50,983 nt of DNA from positions 1-50,983 of the forward strand of contig JAVBLD010000032.1 of NCBI GenBank assembly GCA_031553705.1, given 5' to 3'. Both the position numbers and the translations under genes were made by a program. The notes beneath the pieces were generated by a model, which was not told the DNA's origin, searched no databases, and saw only the letters and a program-made list of their open reading frames with translations. Shown here piece by piece: positions 44,439 to 50,983 of this stretch (position 1 is its first letter; each line of letters starts with the position of its first letter). The DNA comes from JAVBLD01 sp031553705. Lineage in GTDB: Bacteria > Bacteroidota > Bacteroidia > Bacteroidales > Marinifilaceae.

Positions 44439-45851
44439 ATGAAAACACGTATTGAACATGATTTGTTAGGAGAAAAAGAGGTGTCTGCCGGGGCATATTA
44501 TGGCATCCAGACGCTGAGAGGTATTGAAAACTTTGATGGTATCAGTGGGGTACGTATCAGCGACTATCCGCACTATGTAAAAGCATTGGCTATGGTGAAA
44601 TGGGCGGCAGCCAGAGCAAACCAGGAGTTGGAACTGTTGTCGGATAATGTTGCCGATGCAATTACAAAGGCATGCGAGGAGATCATAAACGGCCGTTTTC
44701 ATGACCAGTTTCCGGTCGATCTGATACAAGGCGGCGCCGGTACCTCCACCAATATGAATATCAATGAGGTGGTGGCCAACCGCGCATTGGAGATACTCGG
44801 GCATAAGAAAGGCGAGTATGACTATTGCCATCCCAATAACCATGTAAATTTGTCACAGTCTACCAACGACGCTTATCCGACCTCCTTTAAGCTGGCTTTT
44901 ATATTCATGAATCAGGAGTTGATAGCCGAATTGAAATTGTTGATCCAGGCATTCCGGGCAAAAGGCGAGGAGTTTAAAGGTATTCTGAAAATGGGTAGAA
45001 CCCAGCTTCAGGATGCGGTTCCGATGACATTAGGCCAGGAGTTTGAAGCATTTGCAGCGAACCTGGAAGAGGAAATCGACCGGTTGAACCAGATGGCCAG
45101 GTTATTTCTGGAGGTGAATATGGGAGCGACGGCTATCGGCACCGGAATTAACTCAGAGCCTGAATATTCCCAGAAATGTGTGCATCACTTGCGTACTATC
45201 AGCGGAGAAGAGTTTGTATTGGCCGGCAATCTTATCGAGGCTACCCCTGATACCGGCTCGACGGTAATCTATTCATCCGCATTGAAACGGATGGCCGTTA
45301 AGTTGTCGAAAATCTGTAATGACCTGCGTTTATTGTCGAGCGGCCCCCGTTGCGGACTAAACGAGATTAACCTGCCGCCGATGCAACCCGGTTCTTCAAT
45401 CATGCCGGGCAAGGTGAATCCGGTTATTCCGGAGGTTATGAATCAGATCTGTTACCGGATTATCGGAAACGACCTGACCGTTACTTTTGCCGCCGAGGCC
45501 GGACAGTTGCAGCTGAACGTGATGGAACCGATCATCGTTCATGCCATTTTCAGTTCGATCCAGATGATGCAGGTGGGTATGGAGCGCCTGCGGGTATTAT
45601 GTATAGACGGTATCACCGCTAATGCCCAGCATTGCCGCGAGATGGTGCTGAACAGTATCGGTATCGTTACCGCATTGAATCCGACGTTAGGTTATGAGAA
45701 CTCGTCCCGGATTGCTAAGCGGGCACTGAAAGAGAACCGGAGCGTATACGACCTGGTCATCGAAGAGAAGTTGTTATCAAAAGAGGAGTTGGATGAGTTG
45801 TTAAAGCCGGAATTGATGATTCAACCGCATAAATTCTATAAAAAGAAATAA
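44439..45851 (+). CDS. aspA: Aspartate ammonia-lyase
   Basis: The enzyme deaminates L-aspartate reversibly to fumarate and ammonia, feeding fumarate respiration in anaerobes. The protein has 470 residues. The fumarase/aspartase signatures are GTSTNMN (101-107), SQSTND (139-144) and GSSIMPGKVNP (318-328) with the catalytic serine S319 or its neighbour in the SS loop. The length fits AspA. Class II fumarase is the main alternative, but the start MKTRIEHDLLGEKEVSAGAYYG is the aspartase form. It has its own promoter and a strong terminator. Confidence 0.93.
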   Translation: MKTRIEHDLLGEKEVSAGAYYGIQTLRGIENFDGISGVRISDYPHYVKALAMVKWAAARANQELELLSDNVADAITKACEEIINGRFHDQFPVDLIQGGAGTSTNMNINEVVANRALEILGHKKGEYDYCHPNNHVNLSQSTNDAYPTSFKLAFIFMNQELIAELKLLIQAFRAKGEEFKGILKMGRTQLQDAVPMTLGQEFEAFAANLEEEIDRLNQMARLFLEVNMGATAIGTGINSEPEYSQKCVHHLRTISGEEFVLAGNLIEATPDTGSTVIYSSALKRMAVKLSKICNDLRLLSSGPRCGLNEINLPPMQPGSSIMPGKVNPVIPEVMNQICYRIIGNDLTVTFAAEAGQLQLNVMEPIIVHAIFSSIQMMQVGMERLRVLCIDGITANAQHCREMVLNSIGIVTALNPTLGYENSSRIAKRALKENRSVYDLVIEEKLLSKEELDELLKPELMIQPHKFYKKK

Positions 45852-45871
45852 GAATTATCCGAATATCCGGA

Positions 45872-45914
45872 AATACAGGATTCAGGCATCACACTTGAAT
45901 CCTGTATTTTTTTT
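45872..45914 (+). terminator. Rho-independent terminator of aspA
   Basis: AATACAGGATTCA (45872-45884) and TGAATCCTGTATT (45896-45908) form a perfect 13-base stem around an 11-base loop, followed by a T run to 45914. Confidence 0.92.
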
Positions 45915-45988
45915 AATATAGAGGTCCCGTAAGTTAATCTTTTTTTTCATTGAGTCGTATAAAAGGTATAATTTTAAACTTTATTGAA

Positions 45989-46534
45989 ATGAAAAAATGT
46001 ATTGTAAAAACAGTGGTGATCACACTGATCGCCATTACAACAGTAGTAATGTCAGGATGCTACGGTTCGTTTAAACTTACTTCGGAACTGCATCGATGGA
46101 ACGGCTCGGTATCTAACAGCAAGTTTGTAAAAGAGTTGGTATTTTTAGGCTTGATTATTATCCCGGCCTATGAGCTCGCCTGTTTGGGCGATGCAATCAT
46201 ATTTAATACGATTGAGTTTTGGGGCGGACAAAACCCGATAGCGATGAAAGTCGGCGAGGTCGAAGAGGTTGACGTACTCCGGGACGGCCAATTATACAAG
46301 TTGATTAAAAGTCGTAATAGTCTGGTTGTAGTTAACCATGATAACACTTCCAGAATTGAATTCAAGTACTTCCCGAAAGAAAAAAGTTGGTATATGATGG
46401 AAGGTGAGAACAAGGTAAAAGTAGTGGAAATGAAAGATAATACCGTATTTACCTATCTGCCGAATCAGAGAACATTGACTTTCGACAAAAACAGTATAGA
46501 CCGGATCGAAGCTGAAGTAATGGCGAACAGGTAG
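45989..46534 (+). CDS. DUF3332 family lipoprotein
   Basis: The protein has 181 residues from the ATG at 45989; an upstream TTG frame to 45950 is rejected because it would put the signal peptide internally. The signal peptide ends in a lipobox near VVMSGC, so it is a lipoprotein. The following segment, CYGSFKLTSELHRWNGSVSN then FVKELVFLGLIIIPAYELACLGD and FNTIEFWGGQNPI, is characteristic of DUF3332. The C-terminal 90 residues are beta-rich. The function is unknown. Its stop lies at the beginning of a purine-rich intergenic tail. Confidence 0.82.
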   Translation: MKKCIVKTVVITLIAITTVVMSGCYGSFKLTSELHRWNGSVSNSKFVKELVFLGLIIIPAYELACLGDAIIFNTIEFWGGQNPIAMKVGEVEEVDVLRDGQLYKLIKSRNSLVVVNHDNTSRIEFKYFPKEKSWYMMEGENKVKVVEMKDNTVFTYLPNQRTLTFDKNSIDRIEAEVMANR

Positions 46535-46750
46535 CAAGTGGGAGGAAGGGGGTGCGAGAAGACAAGAAAGAGGGAATAGTGATGATCTTTGGTTCATCGT
46601 GAAATCAGTAGTAAATATACATTGTGGGAATTATAAATTCTGAATCGGATTTTTTCCAATTACTTGATCCTATTTTCTATACCTTATTTTTTGCCCCTTA
46701 CTCTCTCTTTTTTCTCCTTGCACCCCCTTTCTGCCTCTTGCTACATGCCA
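46530..46750. repeat. Opposed half-copies of the intergenic block between DUF3332 and recG
   Basis: The DUF3332 end (46530-46580) is purine-rich on the plus strand (gtagcaagtgggaggaaggg). The recG side (46680-46745) is purine-rich on the minus strand (gtggcatgtagcaagaggc, then gggggtgcaagg). Each gene carries the tail on its own sense strand, as at the cdd/recR junction. The bases between are AT-rich with no gene. Confidence 0.55.
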
Positions 46751-48850
46751 CTAACTTATCACCCTCCAATTAATACGGGTTTTGAAAAGGCGTTTGATTT
46801 GTGTGGCAAAAAGGGTGTTTTCTTCTTTGACCAGGTCGGGGTCGTCAGCCAGGATGGTATTGGCAATACGGGAGGCTTCGCTTAAAATCTGGACGTCCTT
46901 GCCGAGGTTTGCTACTTTCAGACTGCAGGTGAGCCCGCTCTGCTGTGTACCTTCGATATCCCCGGGGCCCCGTAGTTTCAGGTCCACCTCGGCGATCTCG
47001 AAACCGTCGTTGGTAGAGGTCATTGTTTCGATCCGTTTACGCGACTCATTTGACAATTTGTAAGAGGTCATCAGGATACAGTAAGACTGGTCACTGCCCC
47101 GGCCCACACGTCCCCGCAATTGGTGCAATTGTGACAAACCGAAACGCTCGGCGCTTTCGATAACCATGATCGAAGCATTCGGCACATTTACCCCTACCTC
47201 GATGACTGTTGTGGCCACCAGAATGTGAGTTTCGGCATTGACAAACCTGCGCATCTCTTCGTCTTTCTCTGCCGGTTTCAGTTTGCCGTGTACGATACTT
47301 GTCCTGTATCCCCGTGGCAGAAAATAGTCGTTGATCTGTTCAAATCCCGCTTCCAGGTTACGGAAATCGAGTTTCTCCGATTCATGGATCAACGGATAGA
47401 CCACATAGGCTTGCCGTCCTTTAGTAAGTTCTTTTTCAATAAATTCAAAAACAGACAGCCTTTTTTTGTCAAAAGTATGGAGGGTATTGACCAATTTTCT
47501 TCCCGGCGGCAATCGGTCAATCACCGAAACATCCAGGTCGCCATACAGCGTCATCGCCAGAGTACGGGGTATCGGGGTGGCTGTCATCACCAGTACATGC
47601 GGAGGCGTATTGTTCTTTTGCCATAGCTTGGCGCGCTGTGCTACCCCAAAACGGTGCTGCTCGTCGATGATCACCAAACCGATATTGCGGAATGTAACCA
47701 CATCTTCCAGTAAAGCGTGGGTGCCGATCAGGATCTGTAACGAACCGTCATTCAGTTGCCGGTGGATCTCCTCCCGTTCCCTCTTTTTGGTTGAACCTGT
47801 CAGCAAAGCGACACGGATGTCCATATCTTTTAATACCTCCCGGATCGATTCAAAATGTTGGTTGGCCAGAATCTCTGTCGGGGCCATCAGGCAGGTTTGG
47901 TAGCAATTGTCCAGTGCGATTAGCATACACATGACCGCCACCAGTGTTTTACCGCTACCTACGTCTCCTTGCAGCAACCGGTTCATCTGTTTTCCGGTGC
48001 CGCAATCCTGCCGGATCTCCTTGATCACTCTTTTTTGGGCGTCGGTCAGTTCAAACGGCAAGTAATTGCGGTAAAAGACATTGAAATAGTCCCCTACCAT
48101 CGTAAACGGATTGCCTTTAAAGTAGGTCTTCCGTTTGTATTTTAACTTTAATATATTAAGCTGGATATAGAAAAGCTCCTCGAATTTCAGGCGGAATATT
48201 GCTTTCTTCAGCATCTCCGGTGAGGTCGGAAAATGGACATTATAAAGCGCCTCGTGCAGGTATATCAATTTGTGTTGTTGGATAAACCAGGCCGGCAGCG
48301 TTTCGGGAATTTCACCTTTTAAGGTTTTGAAAATCGTATCCTGCATTTTTCCGATCGCTTTCGAATGGAGTAGTGCCTTTTTCATCTTCTCCGTCGTAGG
48401 ATAGATGGCCTGGAACCCCACCAGCAACTGGGACGCTTTTTCAAAACCGTCGATTTCCGGGTGTACCATATTCAGCTTCCGGTTGAATACCGAAGGTTGT
48501 CCGAAAATCAGGTACTCTTTATTCGGGTCGATCTGACTGGTAAGATACTTGAACCCTTTAAACCACACCAACTCTAATGTCCCGGTTTCGTCGTATGCTA
48601 TGGCAGTCATTCTTGTTTGTTTACCCGTCCCTATGTTTTGCAGCTCTCTGATCCGTGCCCTGATCTGGATATAGGAGAGCTGGGGAGTCAACTCGGAAAT
48701 AGTATATACCTTCGAACGGTCGACATACTTATAGGGAACATGATACAGCATATCCTCGTAACTCTGTATCTGTAACTCTTCGTTTAATACGGAGGCTTTT
48801 CGTTCACCGACACCCGGCAGGAATTTGATATTTAGGTTTGATATTTCCAT
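46751..48850 (-). CDS. recG: ATP-dependent DNA helicase RecG
   Basis: RecG remodels stalled forks and branched DNA. The protein has 699 residues from the ATG at 48850. Upstream in-frame codons to 48901 begin with TTG and overlap the likely -7 box, so they are rejected. An N-terminal wedge/OB domain begins MEISNLNIKFLPGVGERKAS. Walker A is GDVGSGKT (295-302), and the DEQH motif is 396-399. LHQLRGRVGRGSDQSYCIL is helicase motif VI. The length and motifs are complete. Confidence 0.94.
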   Translation of the reverse strand: MEISNLNIKFLPGVGERKASVLNEELQIQSYEDMLYHVPYKYVDRSKVYTISELTPQLSYIQIRARIRELQNIGTGKQTRMTAIAYDETGTLELVWFKGFKYLTSQIDPNKEYLIFGQPSVFNRKLNMVHPEIDGFEKASQLLVGFQAIYPTTEKMKKALLHSKAIGKMQDTIFKTLKGEIPETLPAWFIQQHKLIYLHEALYNVHFPTSPEMLKKAIFRLKFEELFYIQLNILKLKYKRKTYFKGNPFTMVGDYFNVFYRNYLPFELTDAQKRVIKEIRQDCGTGKQMNRLLQGDVGSGKTLVAVMCMLIALDNCYQTCLMAPTEILANQHFESIREVLKDMDIRVALLTGSTKKREREEIHRQLNDGSLQILIGTHALLEDVVTFRNIGLVIIDEQHRFGVAQRAKLWQKNNTPPHVLVMTATPIPRTLAMTLYGDLDVSVIDRLPPGRKLVNTLHTFDKKRLSVFEFIEKELTKGRQAYVVYPLIHESEKLDFRNLEAGFEQINDYFLPRGYRTSIVHGKLKPAEKDEEMRRFVNAETHILVATTVIEVGVNVPNASIMVIESAERFGLSQLHQLRGRVGRGSDQSYCILMTSYKLSNESRKRIETMTSTNDGFEIAEVDLKLRGPGDIEGTQQSGLTCSLKVANLGKDVQILSEASRIANTILADDPDLVKEENTLFATQIKRLFKTRINWRVIS

Positions 48851-48898
48851 AGTCACGCTCGCTACGCTATCCTGTTGGCTCTGTTTATGAAACGATTC

Positions 48899-48906
48899 CA
48901 AAGTTA
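48899..48906 (-). promoter_or_regulatory. -7 promoter element for recG
   Basis: The minus strand reads TAACTTTG, matching TAnnTTTG. Transcription from it would start near 48892, inside the extended upstream frame, which supports the recG ATG at 48850. Confidence 0.5.
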
Positions 48907-48949
48907 CGATGTTTTTGGATGCCGGAAAACGAAAGTGAGAAAAAAACGC

Positions 48950-48957
48950 TATTTTTG
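48950..48957 (+). promoter_or_regulatory. -7 promoter element for the methyltransferase-like gene
   Basis: TATTTTTG matches TAnnTTTG. The predicted transcript would begin with the composite intergenic block at 48961-49071. Confidence 0.45.
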
Positions 48958-48960
48958 CAA

Positions 48961-49071
48961 AATAAAGGATTGGGGTAGGGAATAAGGAGCAGGAATTATT
49001 TTTTTTTGTCTACGCCTTTTACCCTATATCTATTTCTAATATTCATGGTTAATTATTCATTCGTTTTTTAA
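48961..49071 (+). repeat. Composite intergenic block before the methyltransferase-like gene
   Basis: Purine-rich (ggattggggtagggaataag then gagcagg), a T-rich core (aattattttttttt), a pyrimidine-rich arm (tctacgccttttaccc) and AT-rich sequence with attcatggttaattattcat, ending at the GTG start. The same order as the other copies, here within a predicted 5' leader. Confidence 0.6.
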
Positions 49072-49641
49072 GTGTATAGTTATATAACACAACGGATAAG
49101 ACATACGGTTCGGTTCAGGCATAAAAGAGGCTTTGGCGTACATTCCCCTTTTATGTTCAACCTGATCCTGAATGTAATCAGGAATAAGGAAAAGCGGTAT
49201 TCCGGTGTCAAATTGCTGGAGGGAGTAAGTCGGCTGAACCGGCATAACCGGAAAATGTACCTGTTGCTTTATCGTTTGATCTGCTATCTTGAAGCCAGGA
49301 GCGTATTGTGCCTGGGAGATGATGCGGAAGTTTTAAGTGCCTATTTGTCGGCCATATCCGATGCGGCTGTCAATACTACCGAACAGTGTGCCGATGTCGA
49401 TTTTATATATATAGGAAAAAATACAATCGAACGATTTCCGGTGGGAGAGATATTACCAGCTACATTTTCCGGCAATAAGAGAACATGCCTGTTTATTACC
49501 GATATCTATCGGTCCAAACAGAATACGTTATACTGGAACCGGTTAAAACACCAGGCTAACGTATCGGTCGATATGATGTGGTACGGGATTCTTTTCTTTG
49601 ACAATAAATTACAGAAAGGACAATATAGCCTGATTATATGA
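49072..49641 (+). CDS. Eroded SAM-methyltransferase-like protein (FGVHSPF family)
   Basis: The protein has 189 residues and a GTG start. The N-terminus has RHKRGFGVHSPFMFNLILNVI (18-38), typical of a Bacteroidota class I methyltransferase-like family. The C-terminal stretch CLFITDIYRSKQNTLYW and VSVDMMWYGILFF also fits the end of that family. The SAM-binding core between is shortened: motif I (E-x-G-x-G-x-G) is reduced to VLCLGDD, and the family is usually about 230-270 residues. Catalytic activity is doubtful. The stop overlaps an ATG of the next frame (ATGA at 49638). Confidence 0.6.
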   Translation: MYSYITQRIRHTVRFRHKRGFGVHSPFMFNLILNVIRNKEKRYSGVKLLEGVSRLNRHNRKMYLLLYRLICYLEARSVLCLGDDAEVLSAYLSAISDAAVNTTEQCADVDFIYIGKNTIERFPVGEILPATFSGNKRTCLFITDIYRSKQNTLYWNRLKHQANVSVDMMWYGILFFDNKLQKGQYSLII

Positions 49642-49700
49642 TGGATAGGTGGCAAGAGCAGGATTTGGGCGACGAGATAACGGATCAAAATAAGTGTACG

Positions 49701-50249
49701 ATGGCAAAGATATATACAAAAACAGGGGATAAGGGGCTTACTTCACTGATCGGAGGTACCCGGGTTGCTAAAAATAATATCCGTCTGGAAGCATACGGAA
49801 CAGTTGATGAATTGAATGCTTATATCGGCATGATCCGTTCGTTTAAAATCGACTCATTGCTGATCGACGAACTGGCAGGGATCCAACAGAAACTCTTTGC
49901 CGTTGGGGGCAACCTCGCAACAGACCGTTCGGTAAAAGATATCCAGGTAAAAACAGTAGTCAACCCCGCAGATATCGAATGCCTGGAGCAAGCCATCGAC
50001 CGTATGGACGCGGAACTCCCCCCTTTAACCCACTTTGTACTCCCCGGCGGAAGCCAGGAAGCTTCCTTCGTCCACATCGCCCGCACCGTTTGCCGCCGTG
50101 CGGAACGCCGCATCCTGGACATGAACGAGAACTACCCCGTGGATGAACCTATCATCCGCTACATCAACCGCCTCTCCGACTACCTGTTTATCCTATCCCG
50201 AAAACTTGCCTATGATACCGGAGCCGAAGAACTGAAATGGAAACCGTAA
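49701..50249 (+). CDS. Cob(I)alamin adenosyltransferase, PduO type
   Basis: The enzyme transfers the adenosyl group of ATP to cob(I)alamin to make coenzyme B12. The protein has 182 residues from MAKIYTKTGDKGLTSLIGG, the conserved ATP-binding N-terminus. RRAERRI and NRLSDYLFILSRKLA are the conserved C-terminal motifs. The alternative ATG at 49638 overlaps the previous stop and would add 21 residues encoded by repeat-like sequence (aggtggcaagagcagg) with no family match, so 49701 is preferred. The third quarter of the gene is visibly C-rich compared with its surroundings. Confidence 0.9.
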   Translation: MAKIYTKTGDKGLTSLIGGTRVAKNNIRLEAYGTVDELNAYIGMIRSFKIDSLLIDELAGIQQKLFAVGGNLATDRSVKDIQVKTVVNPADIECLEQAIDRMDAELPPLTHFVLPGGSQEASFVHIARTVCRRAERRILDMNENYPVDEPIIRYINRLSDYLFILSRKLAYDTGAEELKWKP

Positions 50250-50469
50250 GAAACCATTTTCTTCCTAAATTATCAAAGTGTTCATTTATCTTTATGTAAT
50301 ATGTCCATATATCTTTAAGTTTATTGATAAATATTTCTGTTGAGTTAATCAAAATTTTAAAAAAATGTAACTTGCGCCCGATAAAATATATTTTTATCAG
50401 GAACGTTTTATGGTTATTTATTTTGGATTTTTCATACATGTGGGATTGTATGTAAATAAAGTTTAGATT
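50250..50469. other. AT-rich intergenic region
   Basis: It contains an inverted repeat GATAAAA (50380-50386) and TTTTATC (50392-50398), with the flanking CC/GG pairing as well. No promoter consensus or coding frame is convincing. Confidence 0.4.
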
Positions 50470-50778
50470 ATGAGTAAAGTAACAGAAAAGAAAGGGATTA
50501 TTATTTGGATTATTAATTGTGTCGTTTTTAATTTTCTTTTTAACCAAGGGATTAATAGTACAACTCTATACACAATGATAATTGTTCCTTTATTTTTATA
50601 TTTTTTCCCTGTAAGACCAGTTTTAGAAATAGTTAAGCATAAATATAGTACAGAAAAGATAATATTCTCAGTTGTGTCAAATTTTGTATTAGCTTCAATT
50701 TTATCTTATATAATTATTAGATCTTATTTGCCTGAAAATAACAGTGTAGAGTATGGTGGAAAATCCAGTTCAGATTGA
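50470..50778 (+). CDS. Small AT-rich membrane protein, unknown
   Basis: The protein has 102 residues and three predicted membrane segments, at about 11-27 (IIIWIINCVVFNFLF), 34-53 (LYTMIIVPLFLYFFPV) and 71-90 (IIFSVVSNFVLASILSYIII). I do not recognise the family. Base composition is much more AT-rich than the neighbouring genes, which suggests acquired DNA. The stop codon falls inside the first of four TTGACCCC-like repeats (50775-50851), so the original C-terminus may have been replaced by an inserted element end. Confidence 0.55.
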   Translation: MSKVTEKKGIIIWIINCVVFNFLFNQGINSTTLYTMIIVPLFLYFFPVRPVLEIVKHKYSTEKIIFSVVSNFVLASILSYIIIRSYLPENNSVEYGGKSSSD

Positions 50779-50851
50779 CCCCGTAAACCAAACGAATTTA
50801 ACCCCTTGCTCTAATAAGGTTGCCCCTTCTATCCAAAATAAGAATGACCCC
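50775..50851. mobile_element. Possible IS21-family end: four evenly spaced TTGACCCC-like repeats
   Basis: TTGACCCC (50775-50782), TTAACCCC (50798-50805), TTGCCCC (50820-50826) and ATGACCCC (50844-50851) are in one orientation at steps of 23, 22 and 24 bases. Multiple short repeats at the ends are known for the IS21 family, where they are thought to bind the transposase. No transposase gene is in the window, so the element would continue to the right or be a remnant. An open frame from ATG 50925 runs off the edge but is too short to identify. Confidence 0.35.
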
Positions 50852-50983
50852 ATTGAAATGTATGTCAAGATAGACTTTTACGTAATTTCATGATACAGAT
50901 TACAGGGAAGGAAAAGAAAACTGAATGAACGAAATAAAGAACCGCTTAAGTCCTTTTTTAAGAGATATACAAAGGTACATTCC

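Noticed and set aside
49638..49700. An upstream ATG for the cobalamin adenosyltransferase that overlaps the previous stop (ATGA)
   Set aside because: The extra 21 residues come from repeat-like purine-rich sequence and do not match the family, whose conserved N-terminus starts at 49701. Translational coupling through this ATG remains possible.
50188..50547. A 119-codon minus-strand frame near the right edge
   Set aside because: It is the antisense of the adenosyltransferase end and of AT-rich intergenic DNA; the asparagine/lysine/isoleucine-rich translation is what such DNA gives by chance.
50925..50983. Start of a gene running off the right edge
   Set aside because: Only 19 codons are visible, a second frame is also open, and neither shows a recognisable transposase N-terminus.

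Overview
The window looks like a chromosomal segment of a Bacteroidota, order Bacteroidales. Three things point there. Many starts are preceded by the TAnnTTTG -7 element typical of that phylum, and almost none by a Shine-Dalgarno sequence. Families largely confined to the phylum are present (DUF4199, DUF3467, DUF4494, the long LysS, the RNase Y/ZapA neighbourhood). The core order rpsU-xerC-hpf-tuf-tRNA-Trp-secE-nusG-rplKAJL-rpoBC is also typical. The genus cannot be fixed from the sequence alone. Nearly all genes are housekeeping; there is no phage, CRISPR array or obvious defence cluster. The extreme right edge is AT-rich and may border an insertion sequence.

Layout. (1) 1-438: no convincing gene. 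(2) 439-5442, minus strand: an rRNA cytosine methyltransferase, PrmA, aspartate kinase and LysA, so two ribosome-modification genes followed by two lysine/DAP genes. A symmetric promoter at 5452-5473 separates them from murB, which runs rightward. (3) 5480-7943, plus strand: murB, a methylguanine-DNA methyltransferase and an acyl-ACP thioesterase. (4) 8308-11418, minus strand: a small flavin-type protein, a polyprenyl-phosphate-type glycosyltransferase, a DUF4199 membrane protein and a LysM glucosaminidase. (5) 11547-17426: cdd, then recJ-recR on the minus strand, then lysS-gpsA on the plus strand. (6) 17442-19473, minus strand: a TPR protein and an M23 peptidase. (7) 19744-22154, plus strand: a ZapB-like coiled coil, zapA, a 6S-like RNA and rny. 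(8) 22205-24419, minus strand: a GNAT-like protein and a nucleoside-recognition membrane protein. (9) 24817-39074, plus strand: the translation/transcription core. (10) 39119-46534, plus strand: a secreted GH20 hexosaminidase, DUF3467, a POT peptide transporter, DUF4494, aspartate ammonia-lyase and a DUF3332 lipoprotein. (11) 46751-50778: recG on the minus strand, then an eroded methyltransferase-like gene, a cobalamin adenosyltransferase and an AT-rich membrane protein on the plus strand.

The least explained signal is a family of composite intergenic blocks. Each runs in the sense direction from one gene's stop codon to the next gene's start: a purine-rich segment, a core related to CAAGAATTTTTCCTTG, a pyrimidine-rich segment, then an AT-rich segment ending near TTTTCAACTATT and a start codon. 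Five full or nearly full copies and at least seven half copies are visible, and half copies encode the C-termini of several proteins. Other points of note are an isolated strong Shine-Dalgarno before hpf in the rpsU operon, hairpins at the tuf/tRNA-Trp and rplL/rpoB junctions, absence of the usual tRNA cluster before tuf, and four evenly spaced TTGACCCC-like repeats at the right edge that resemble an IS21-family end.
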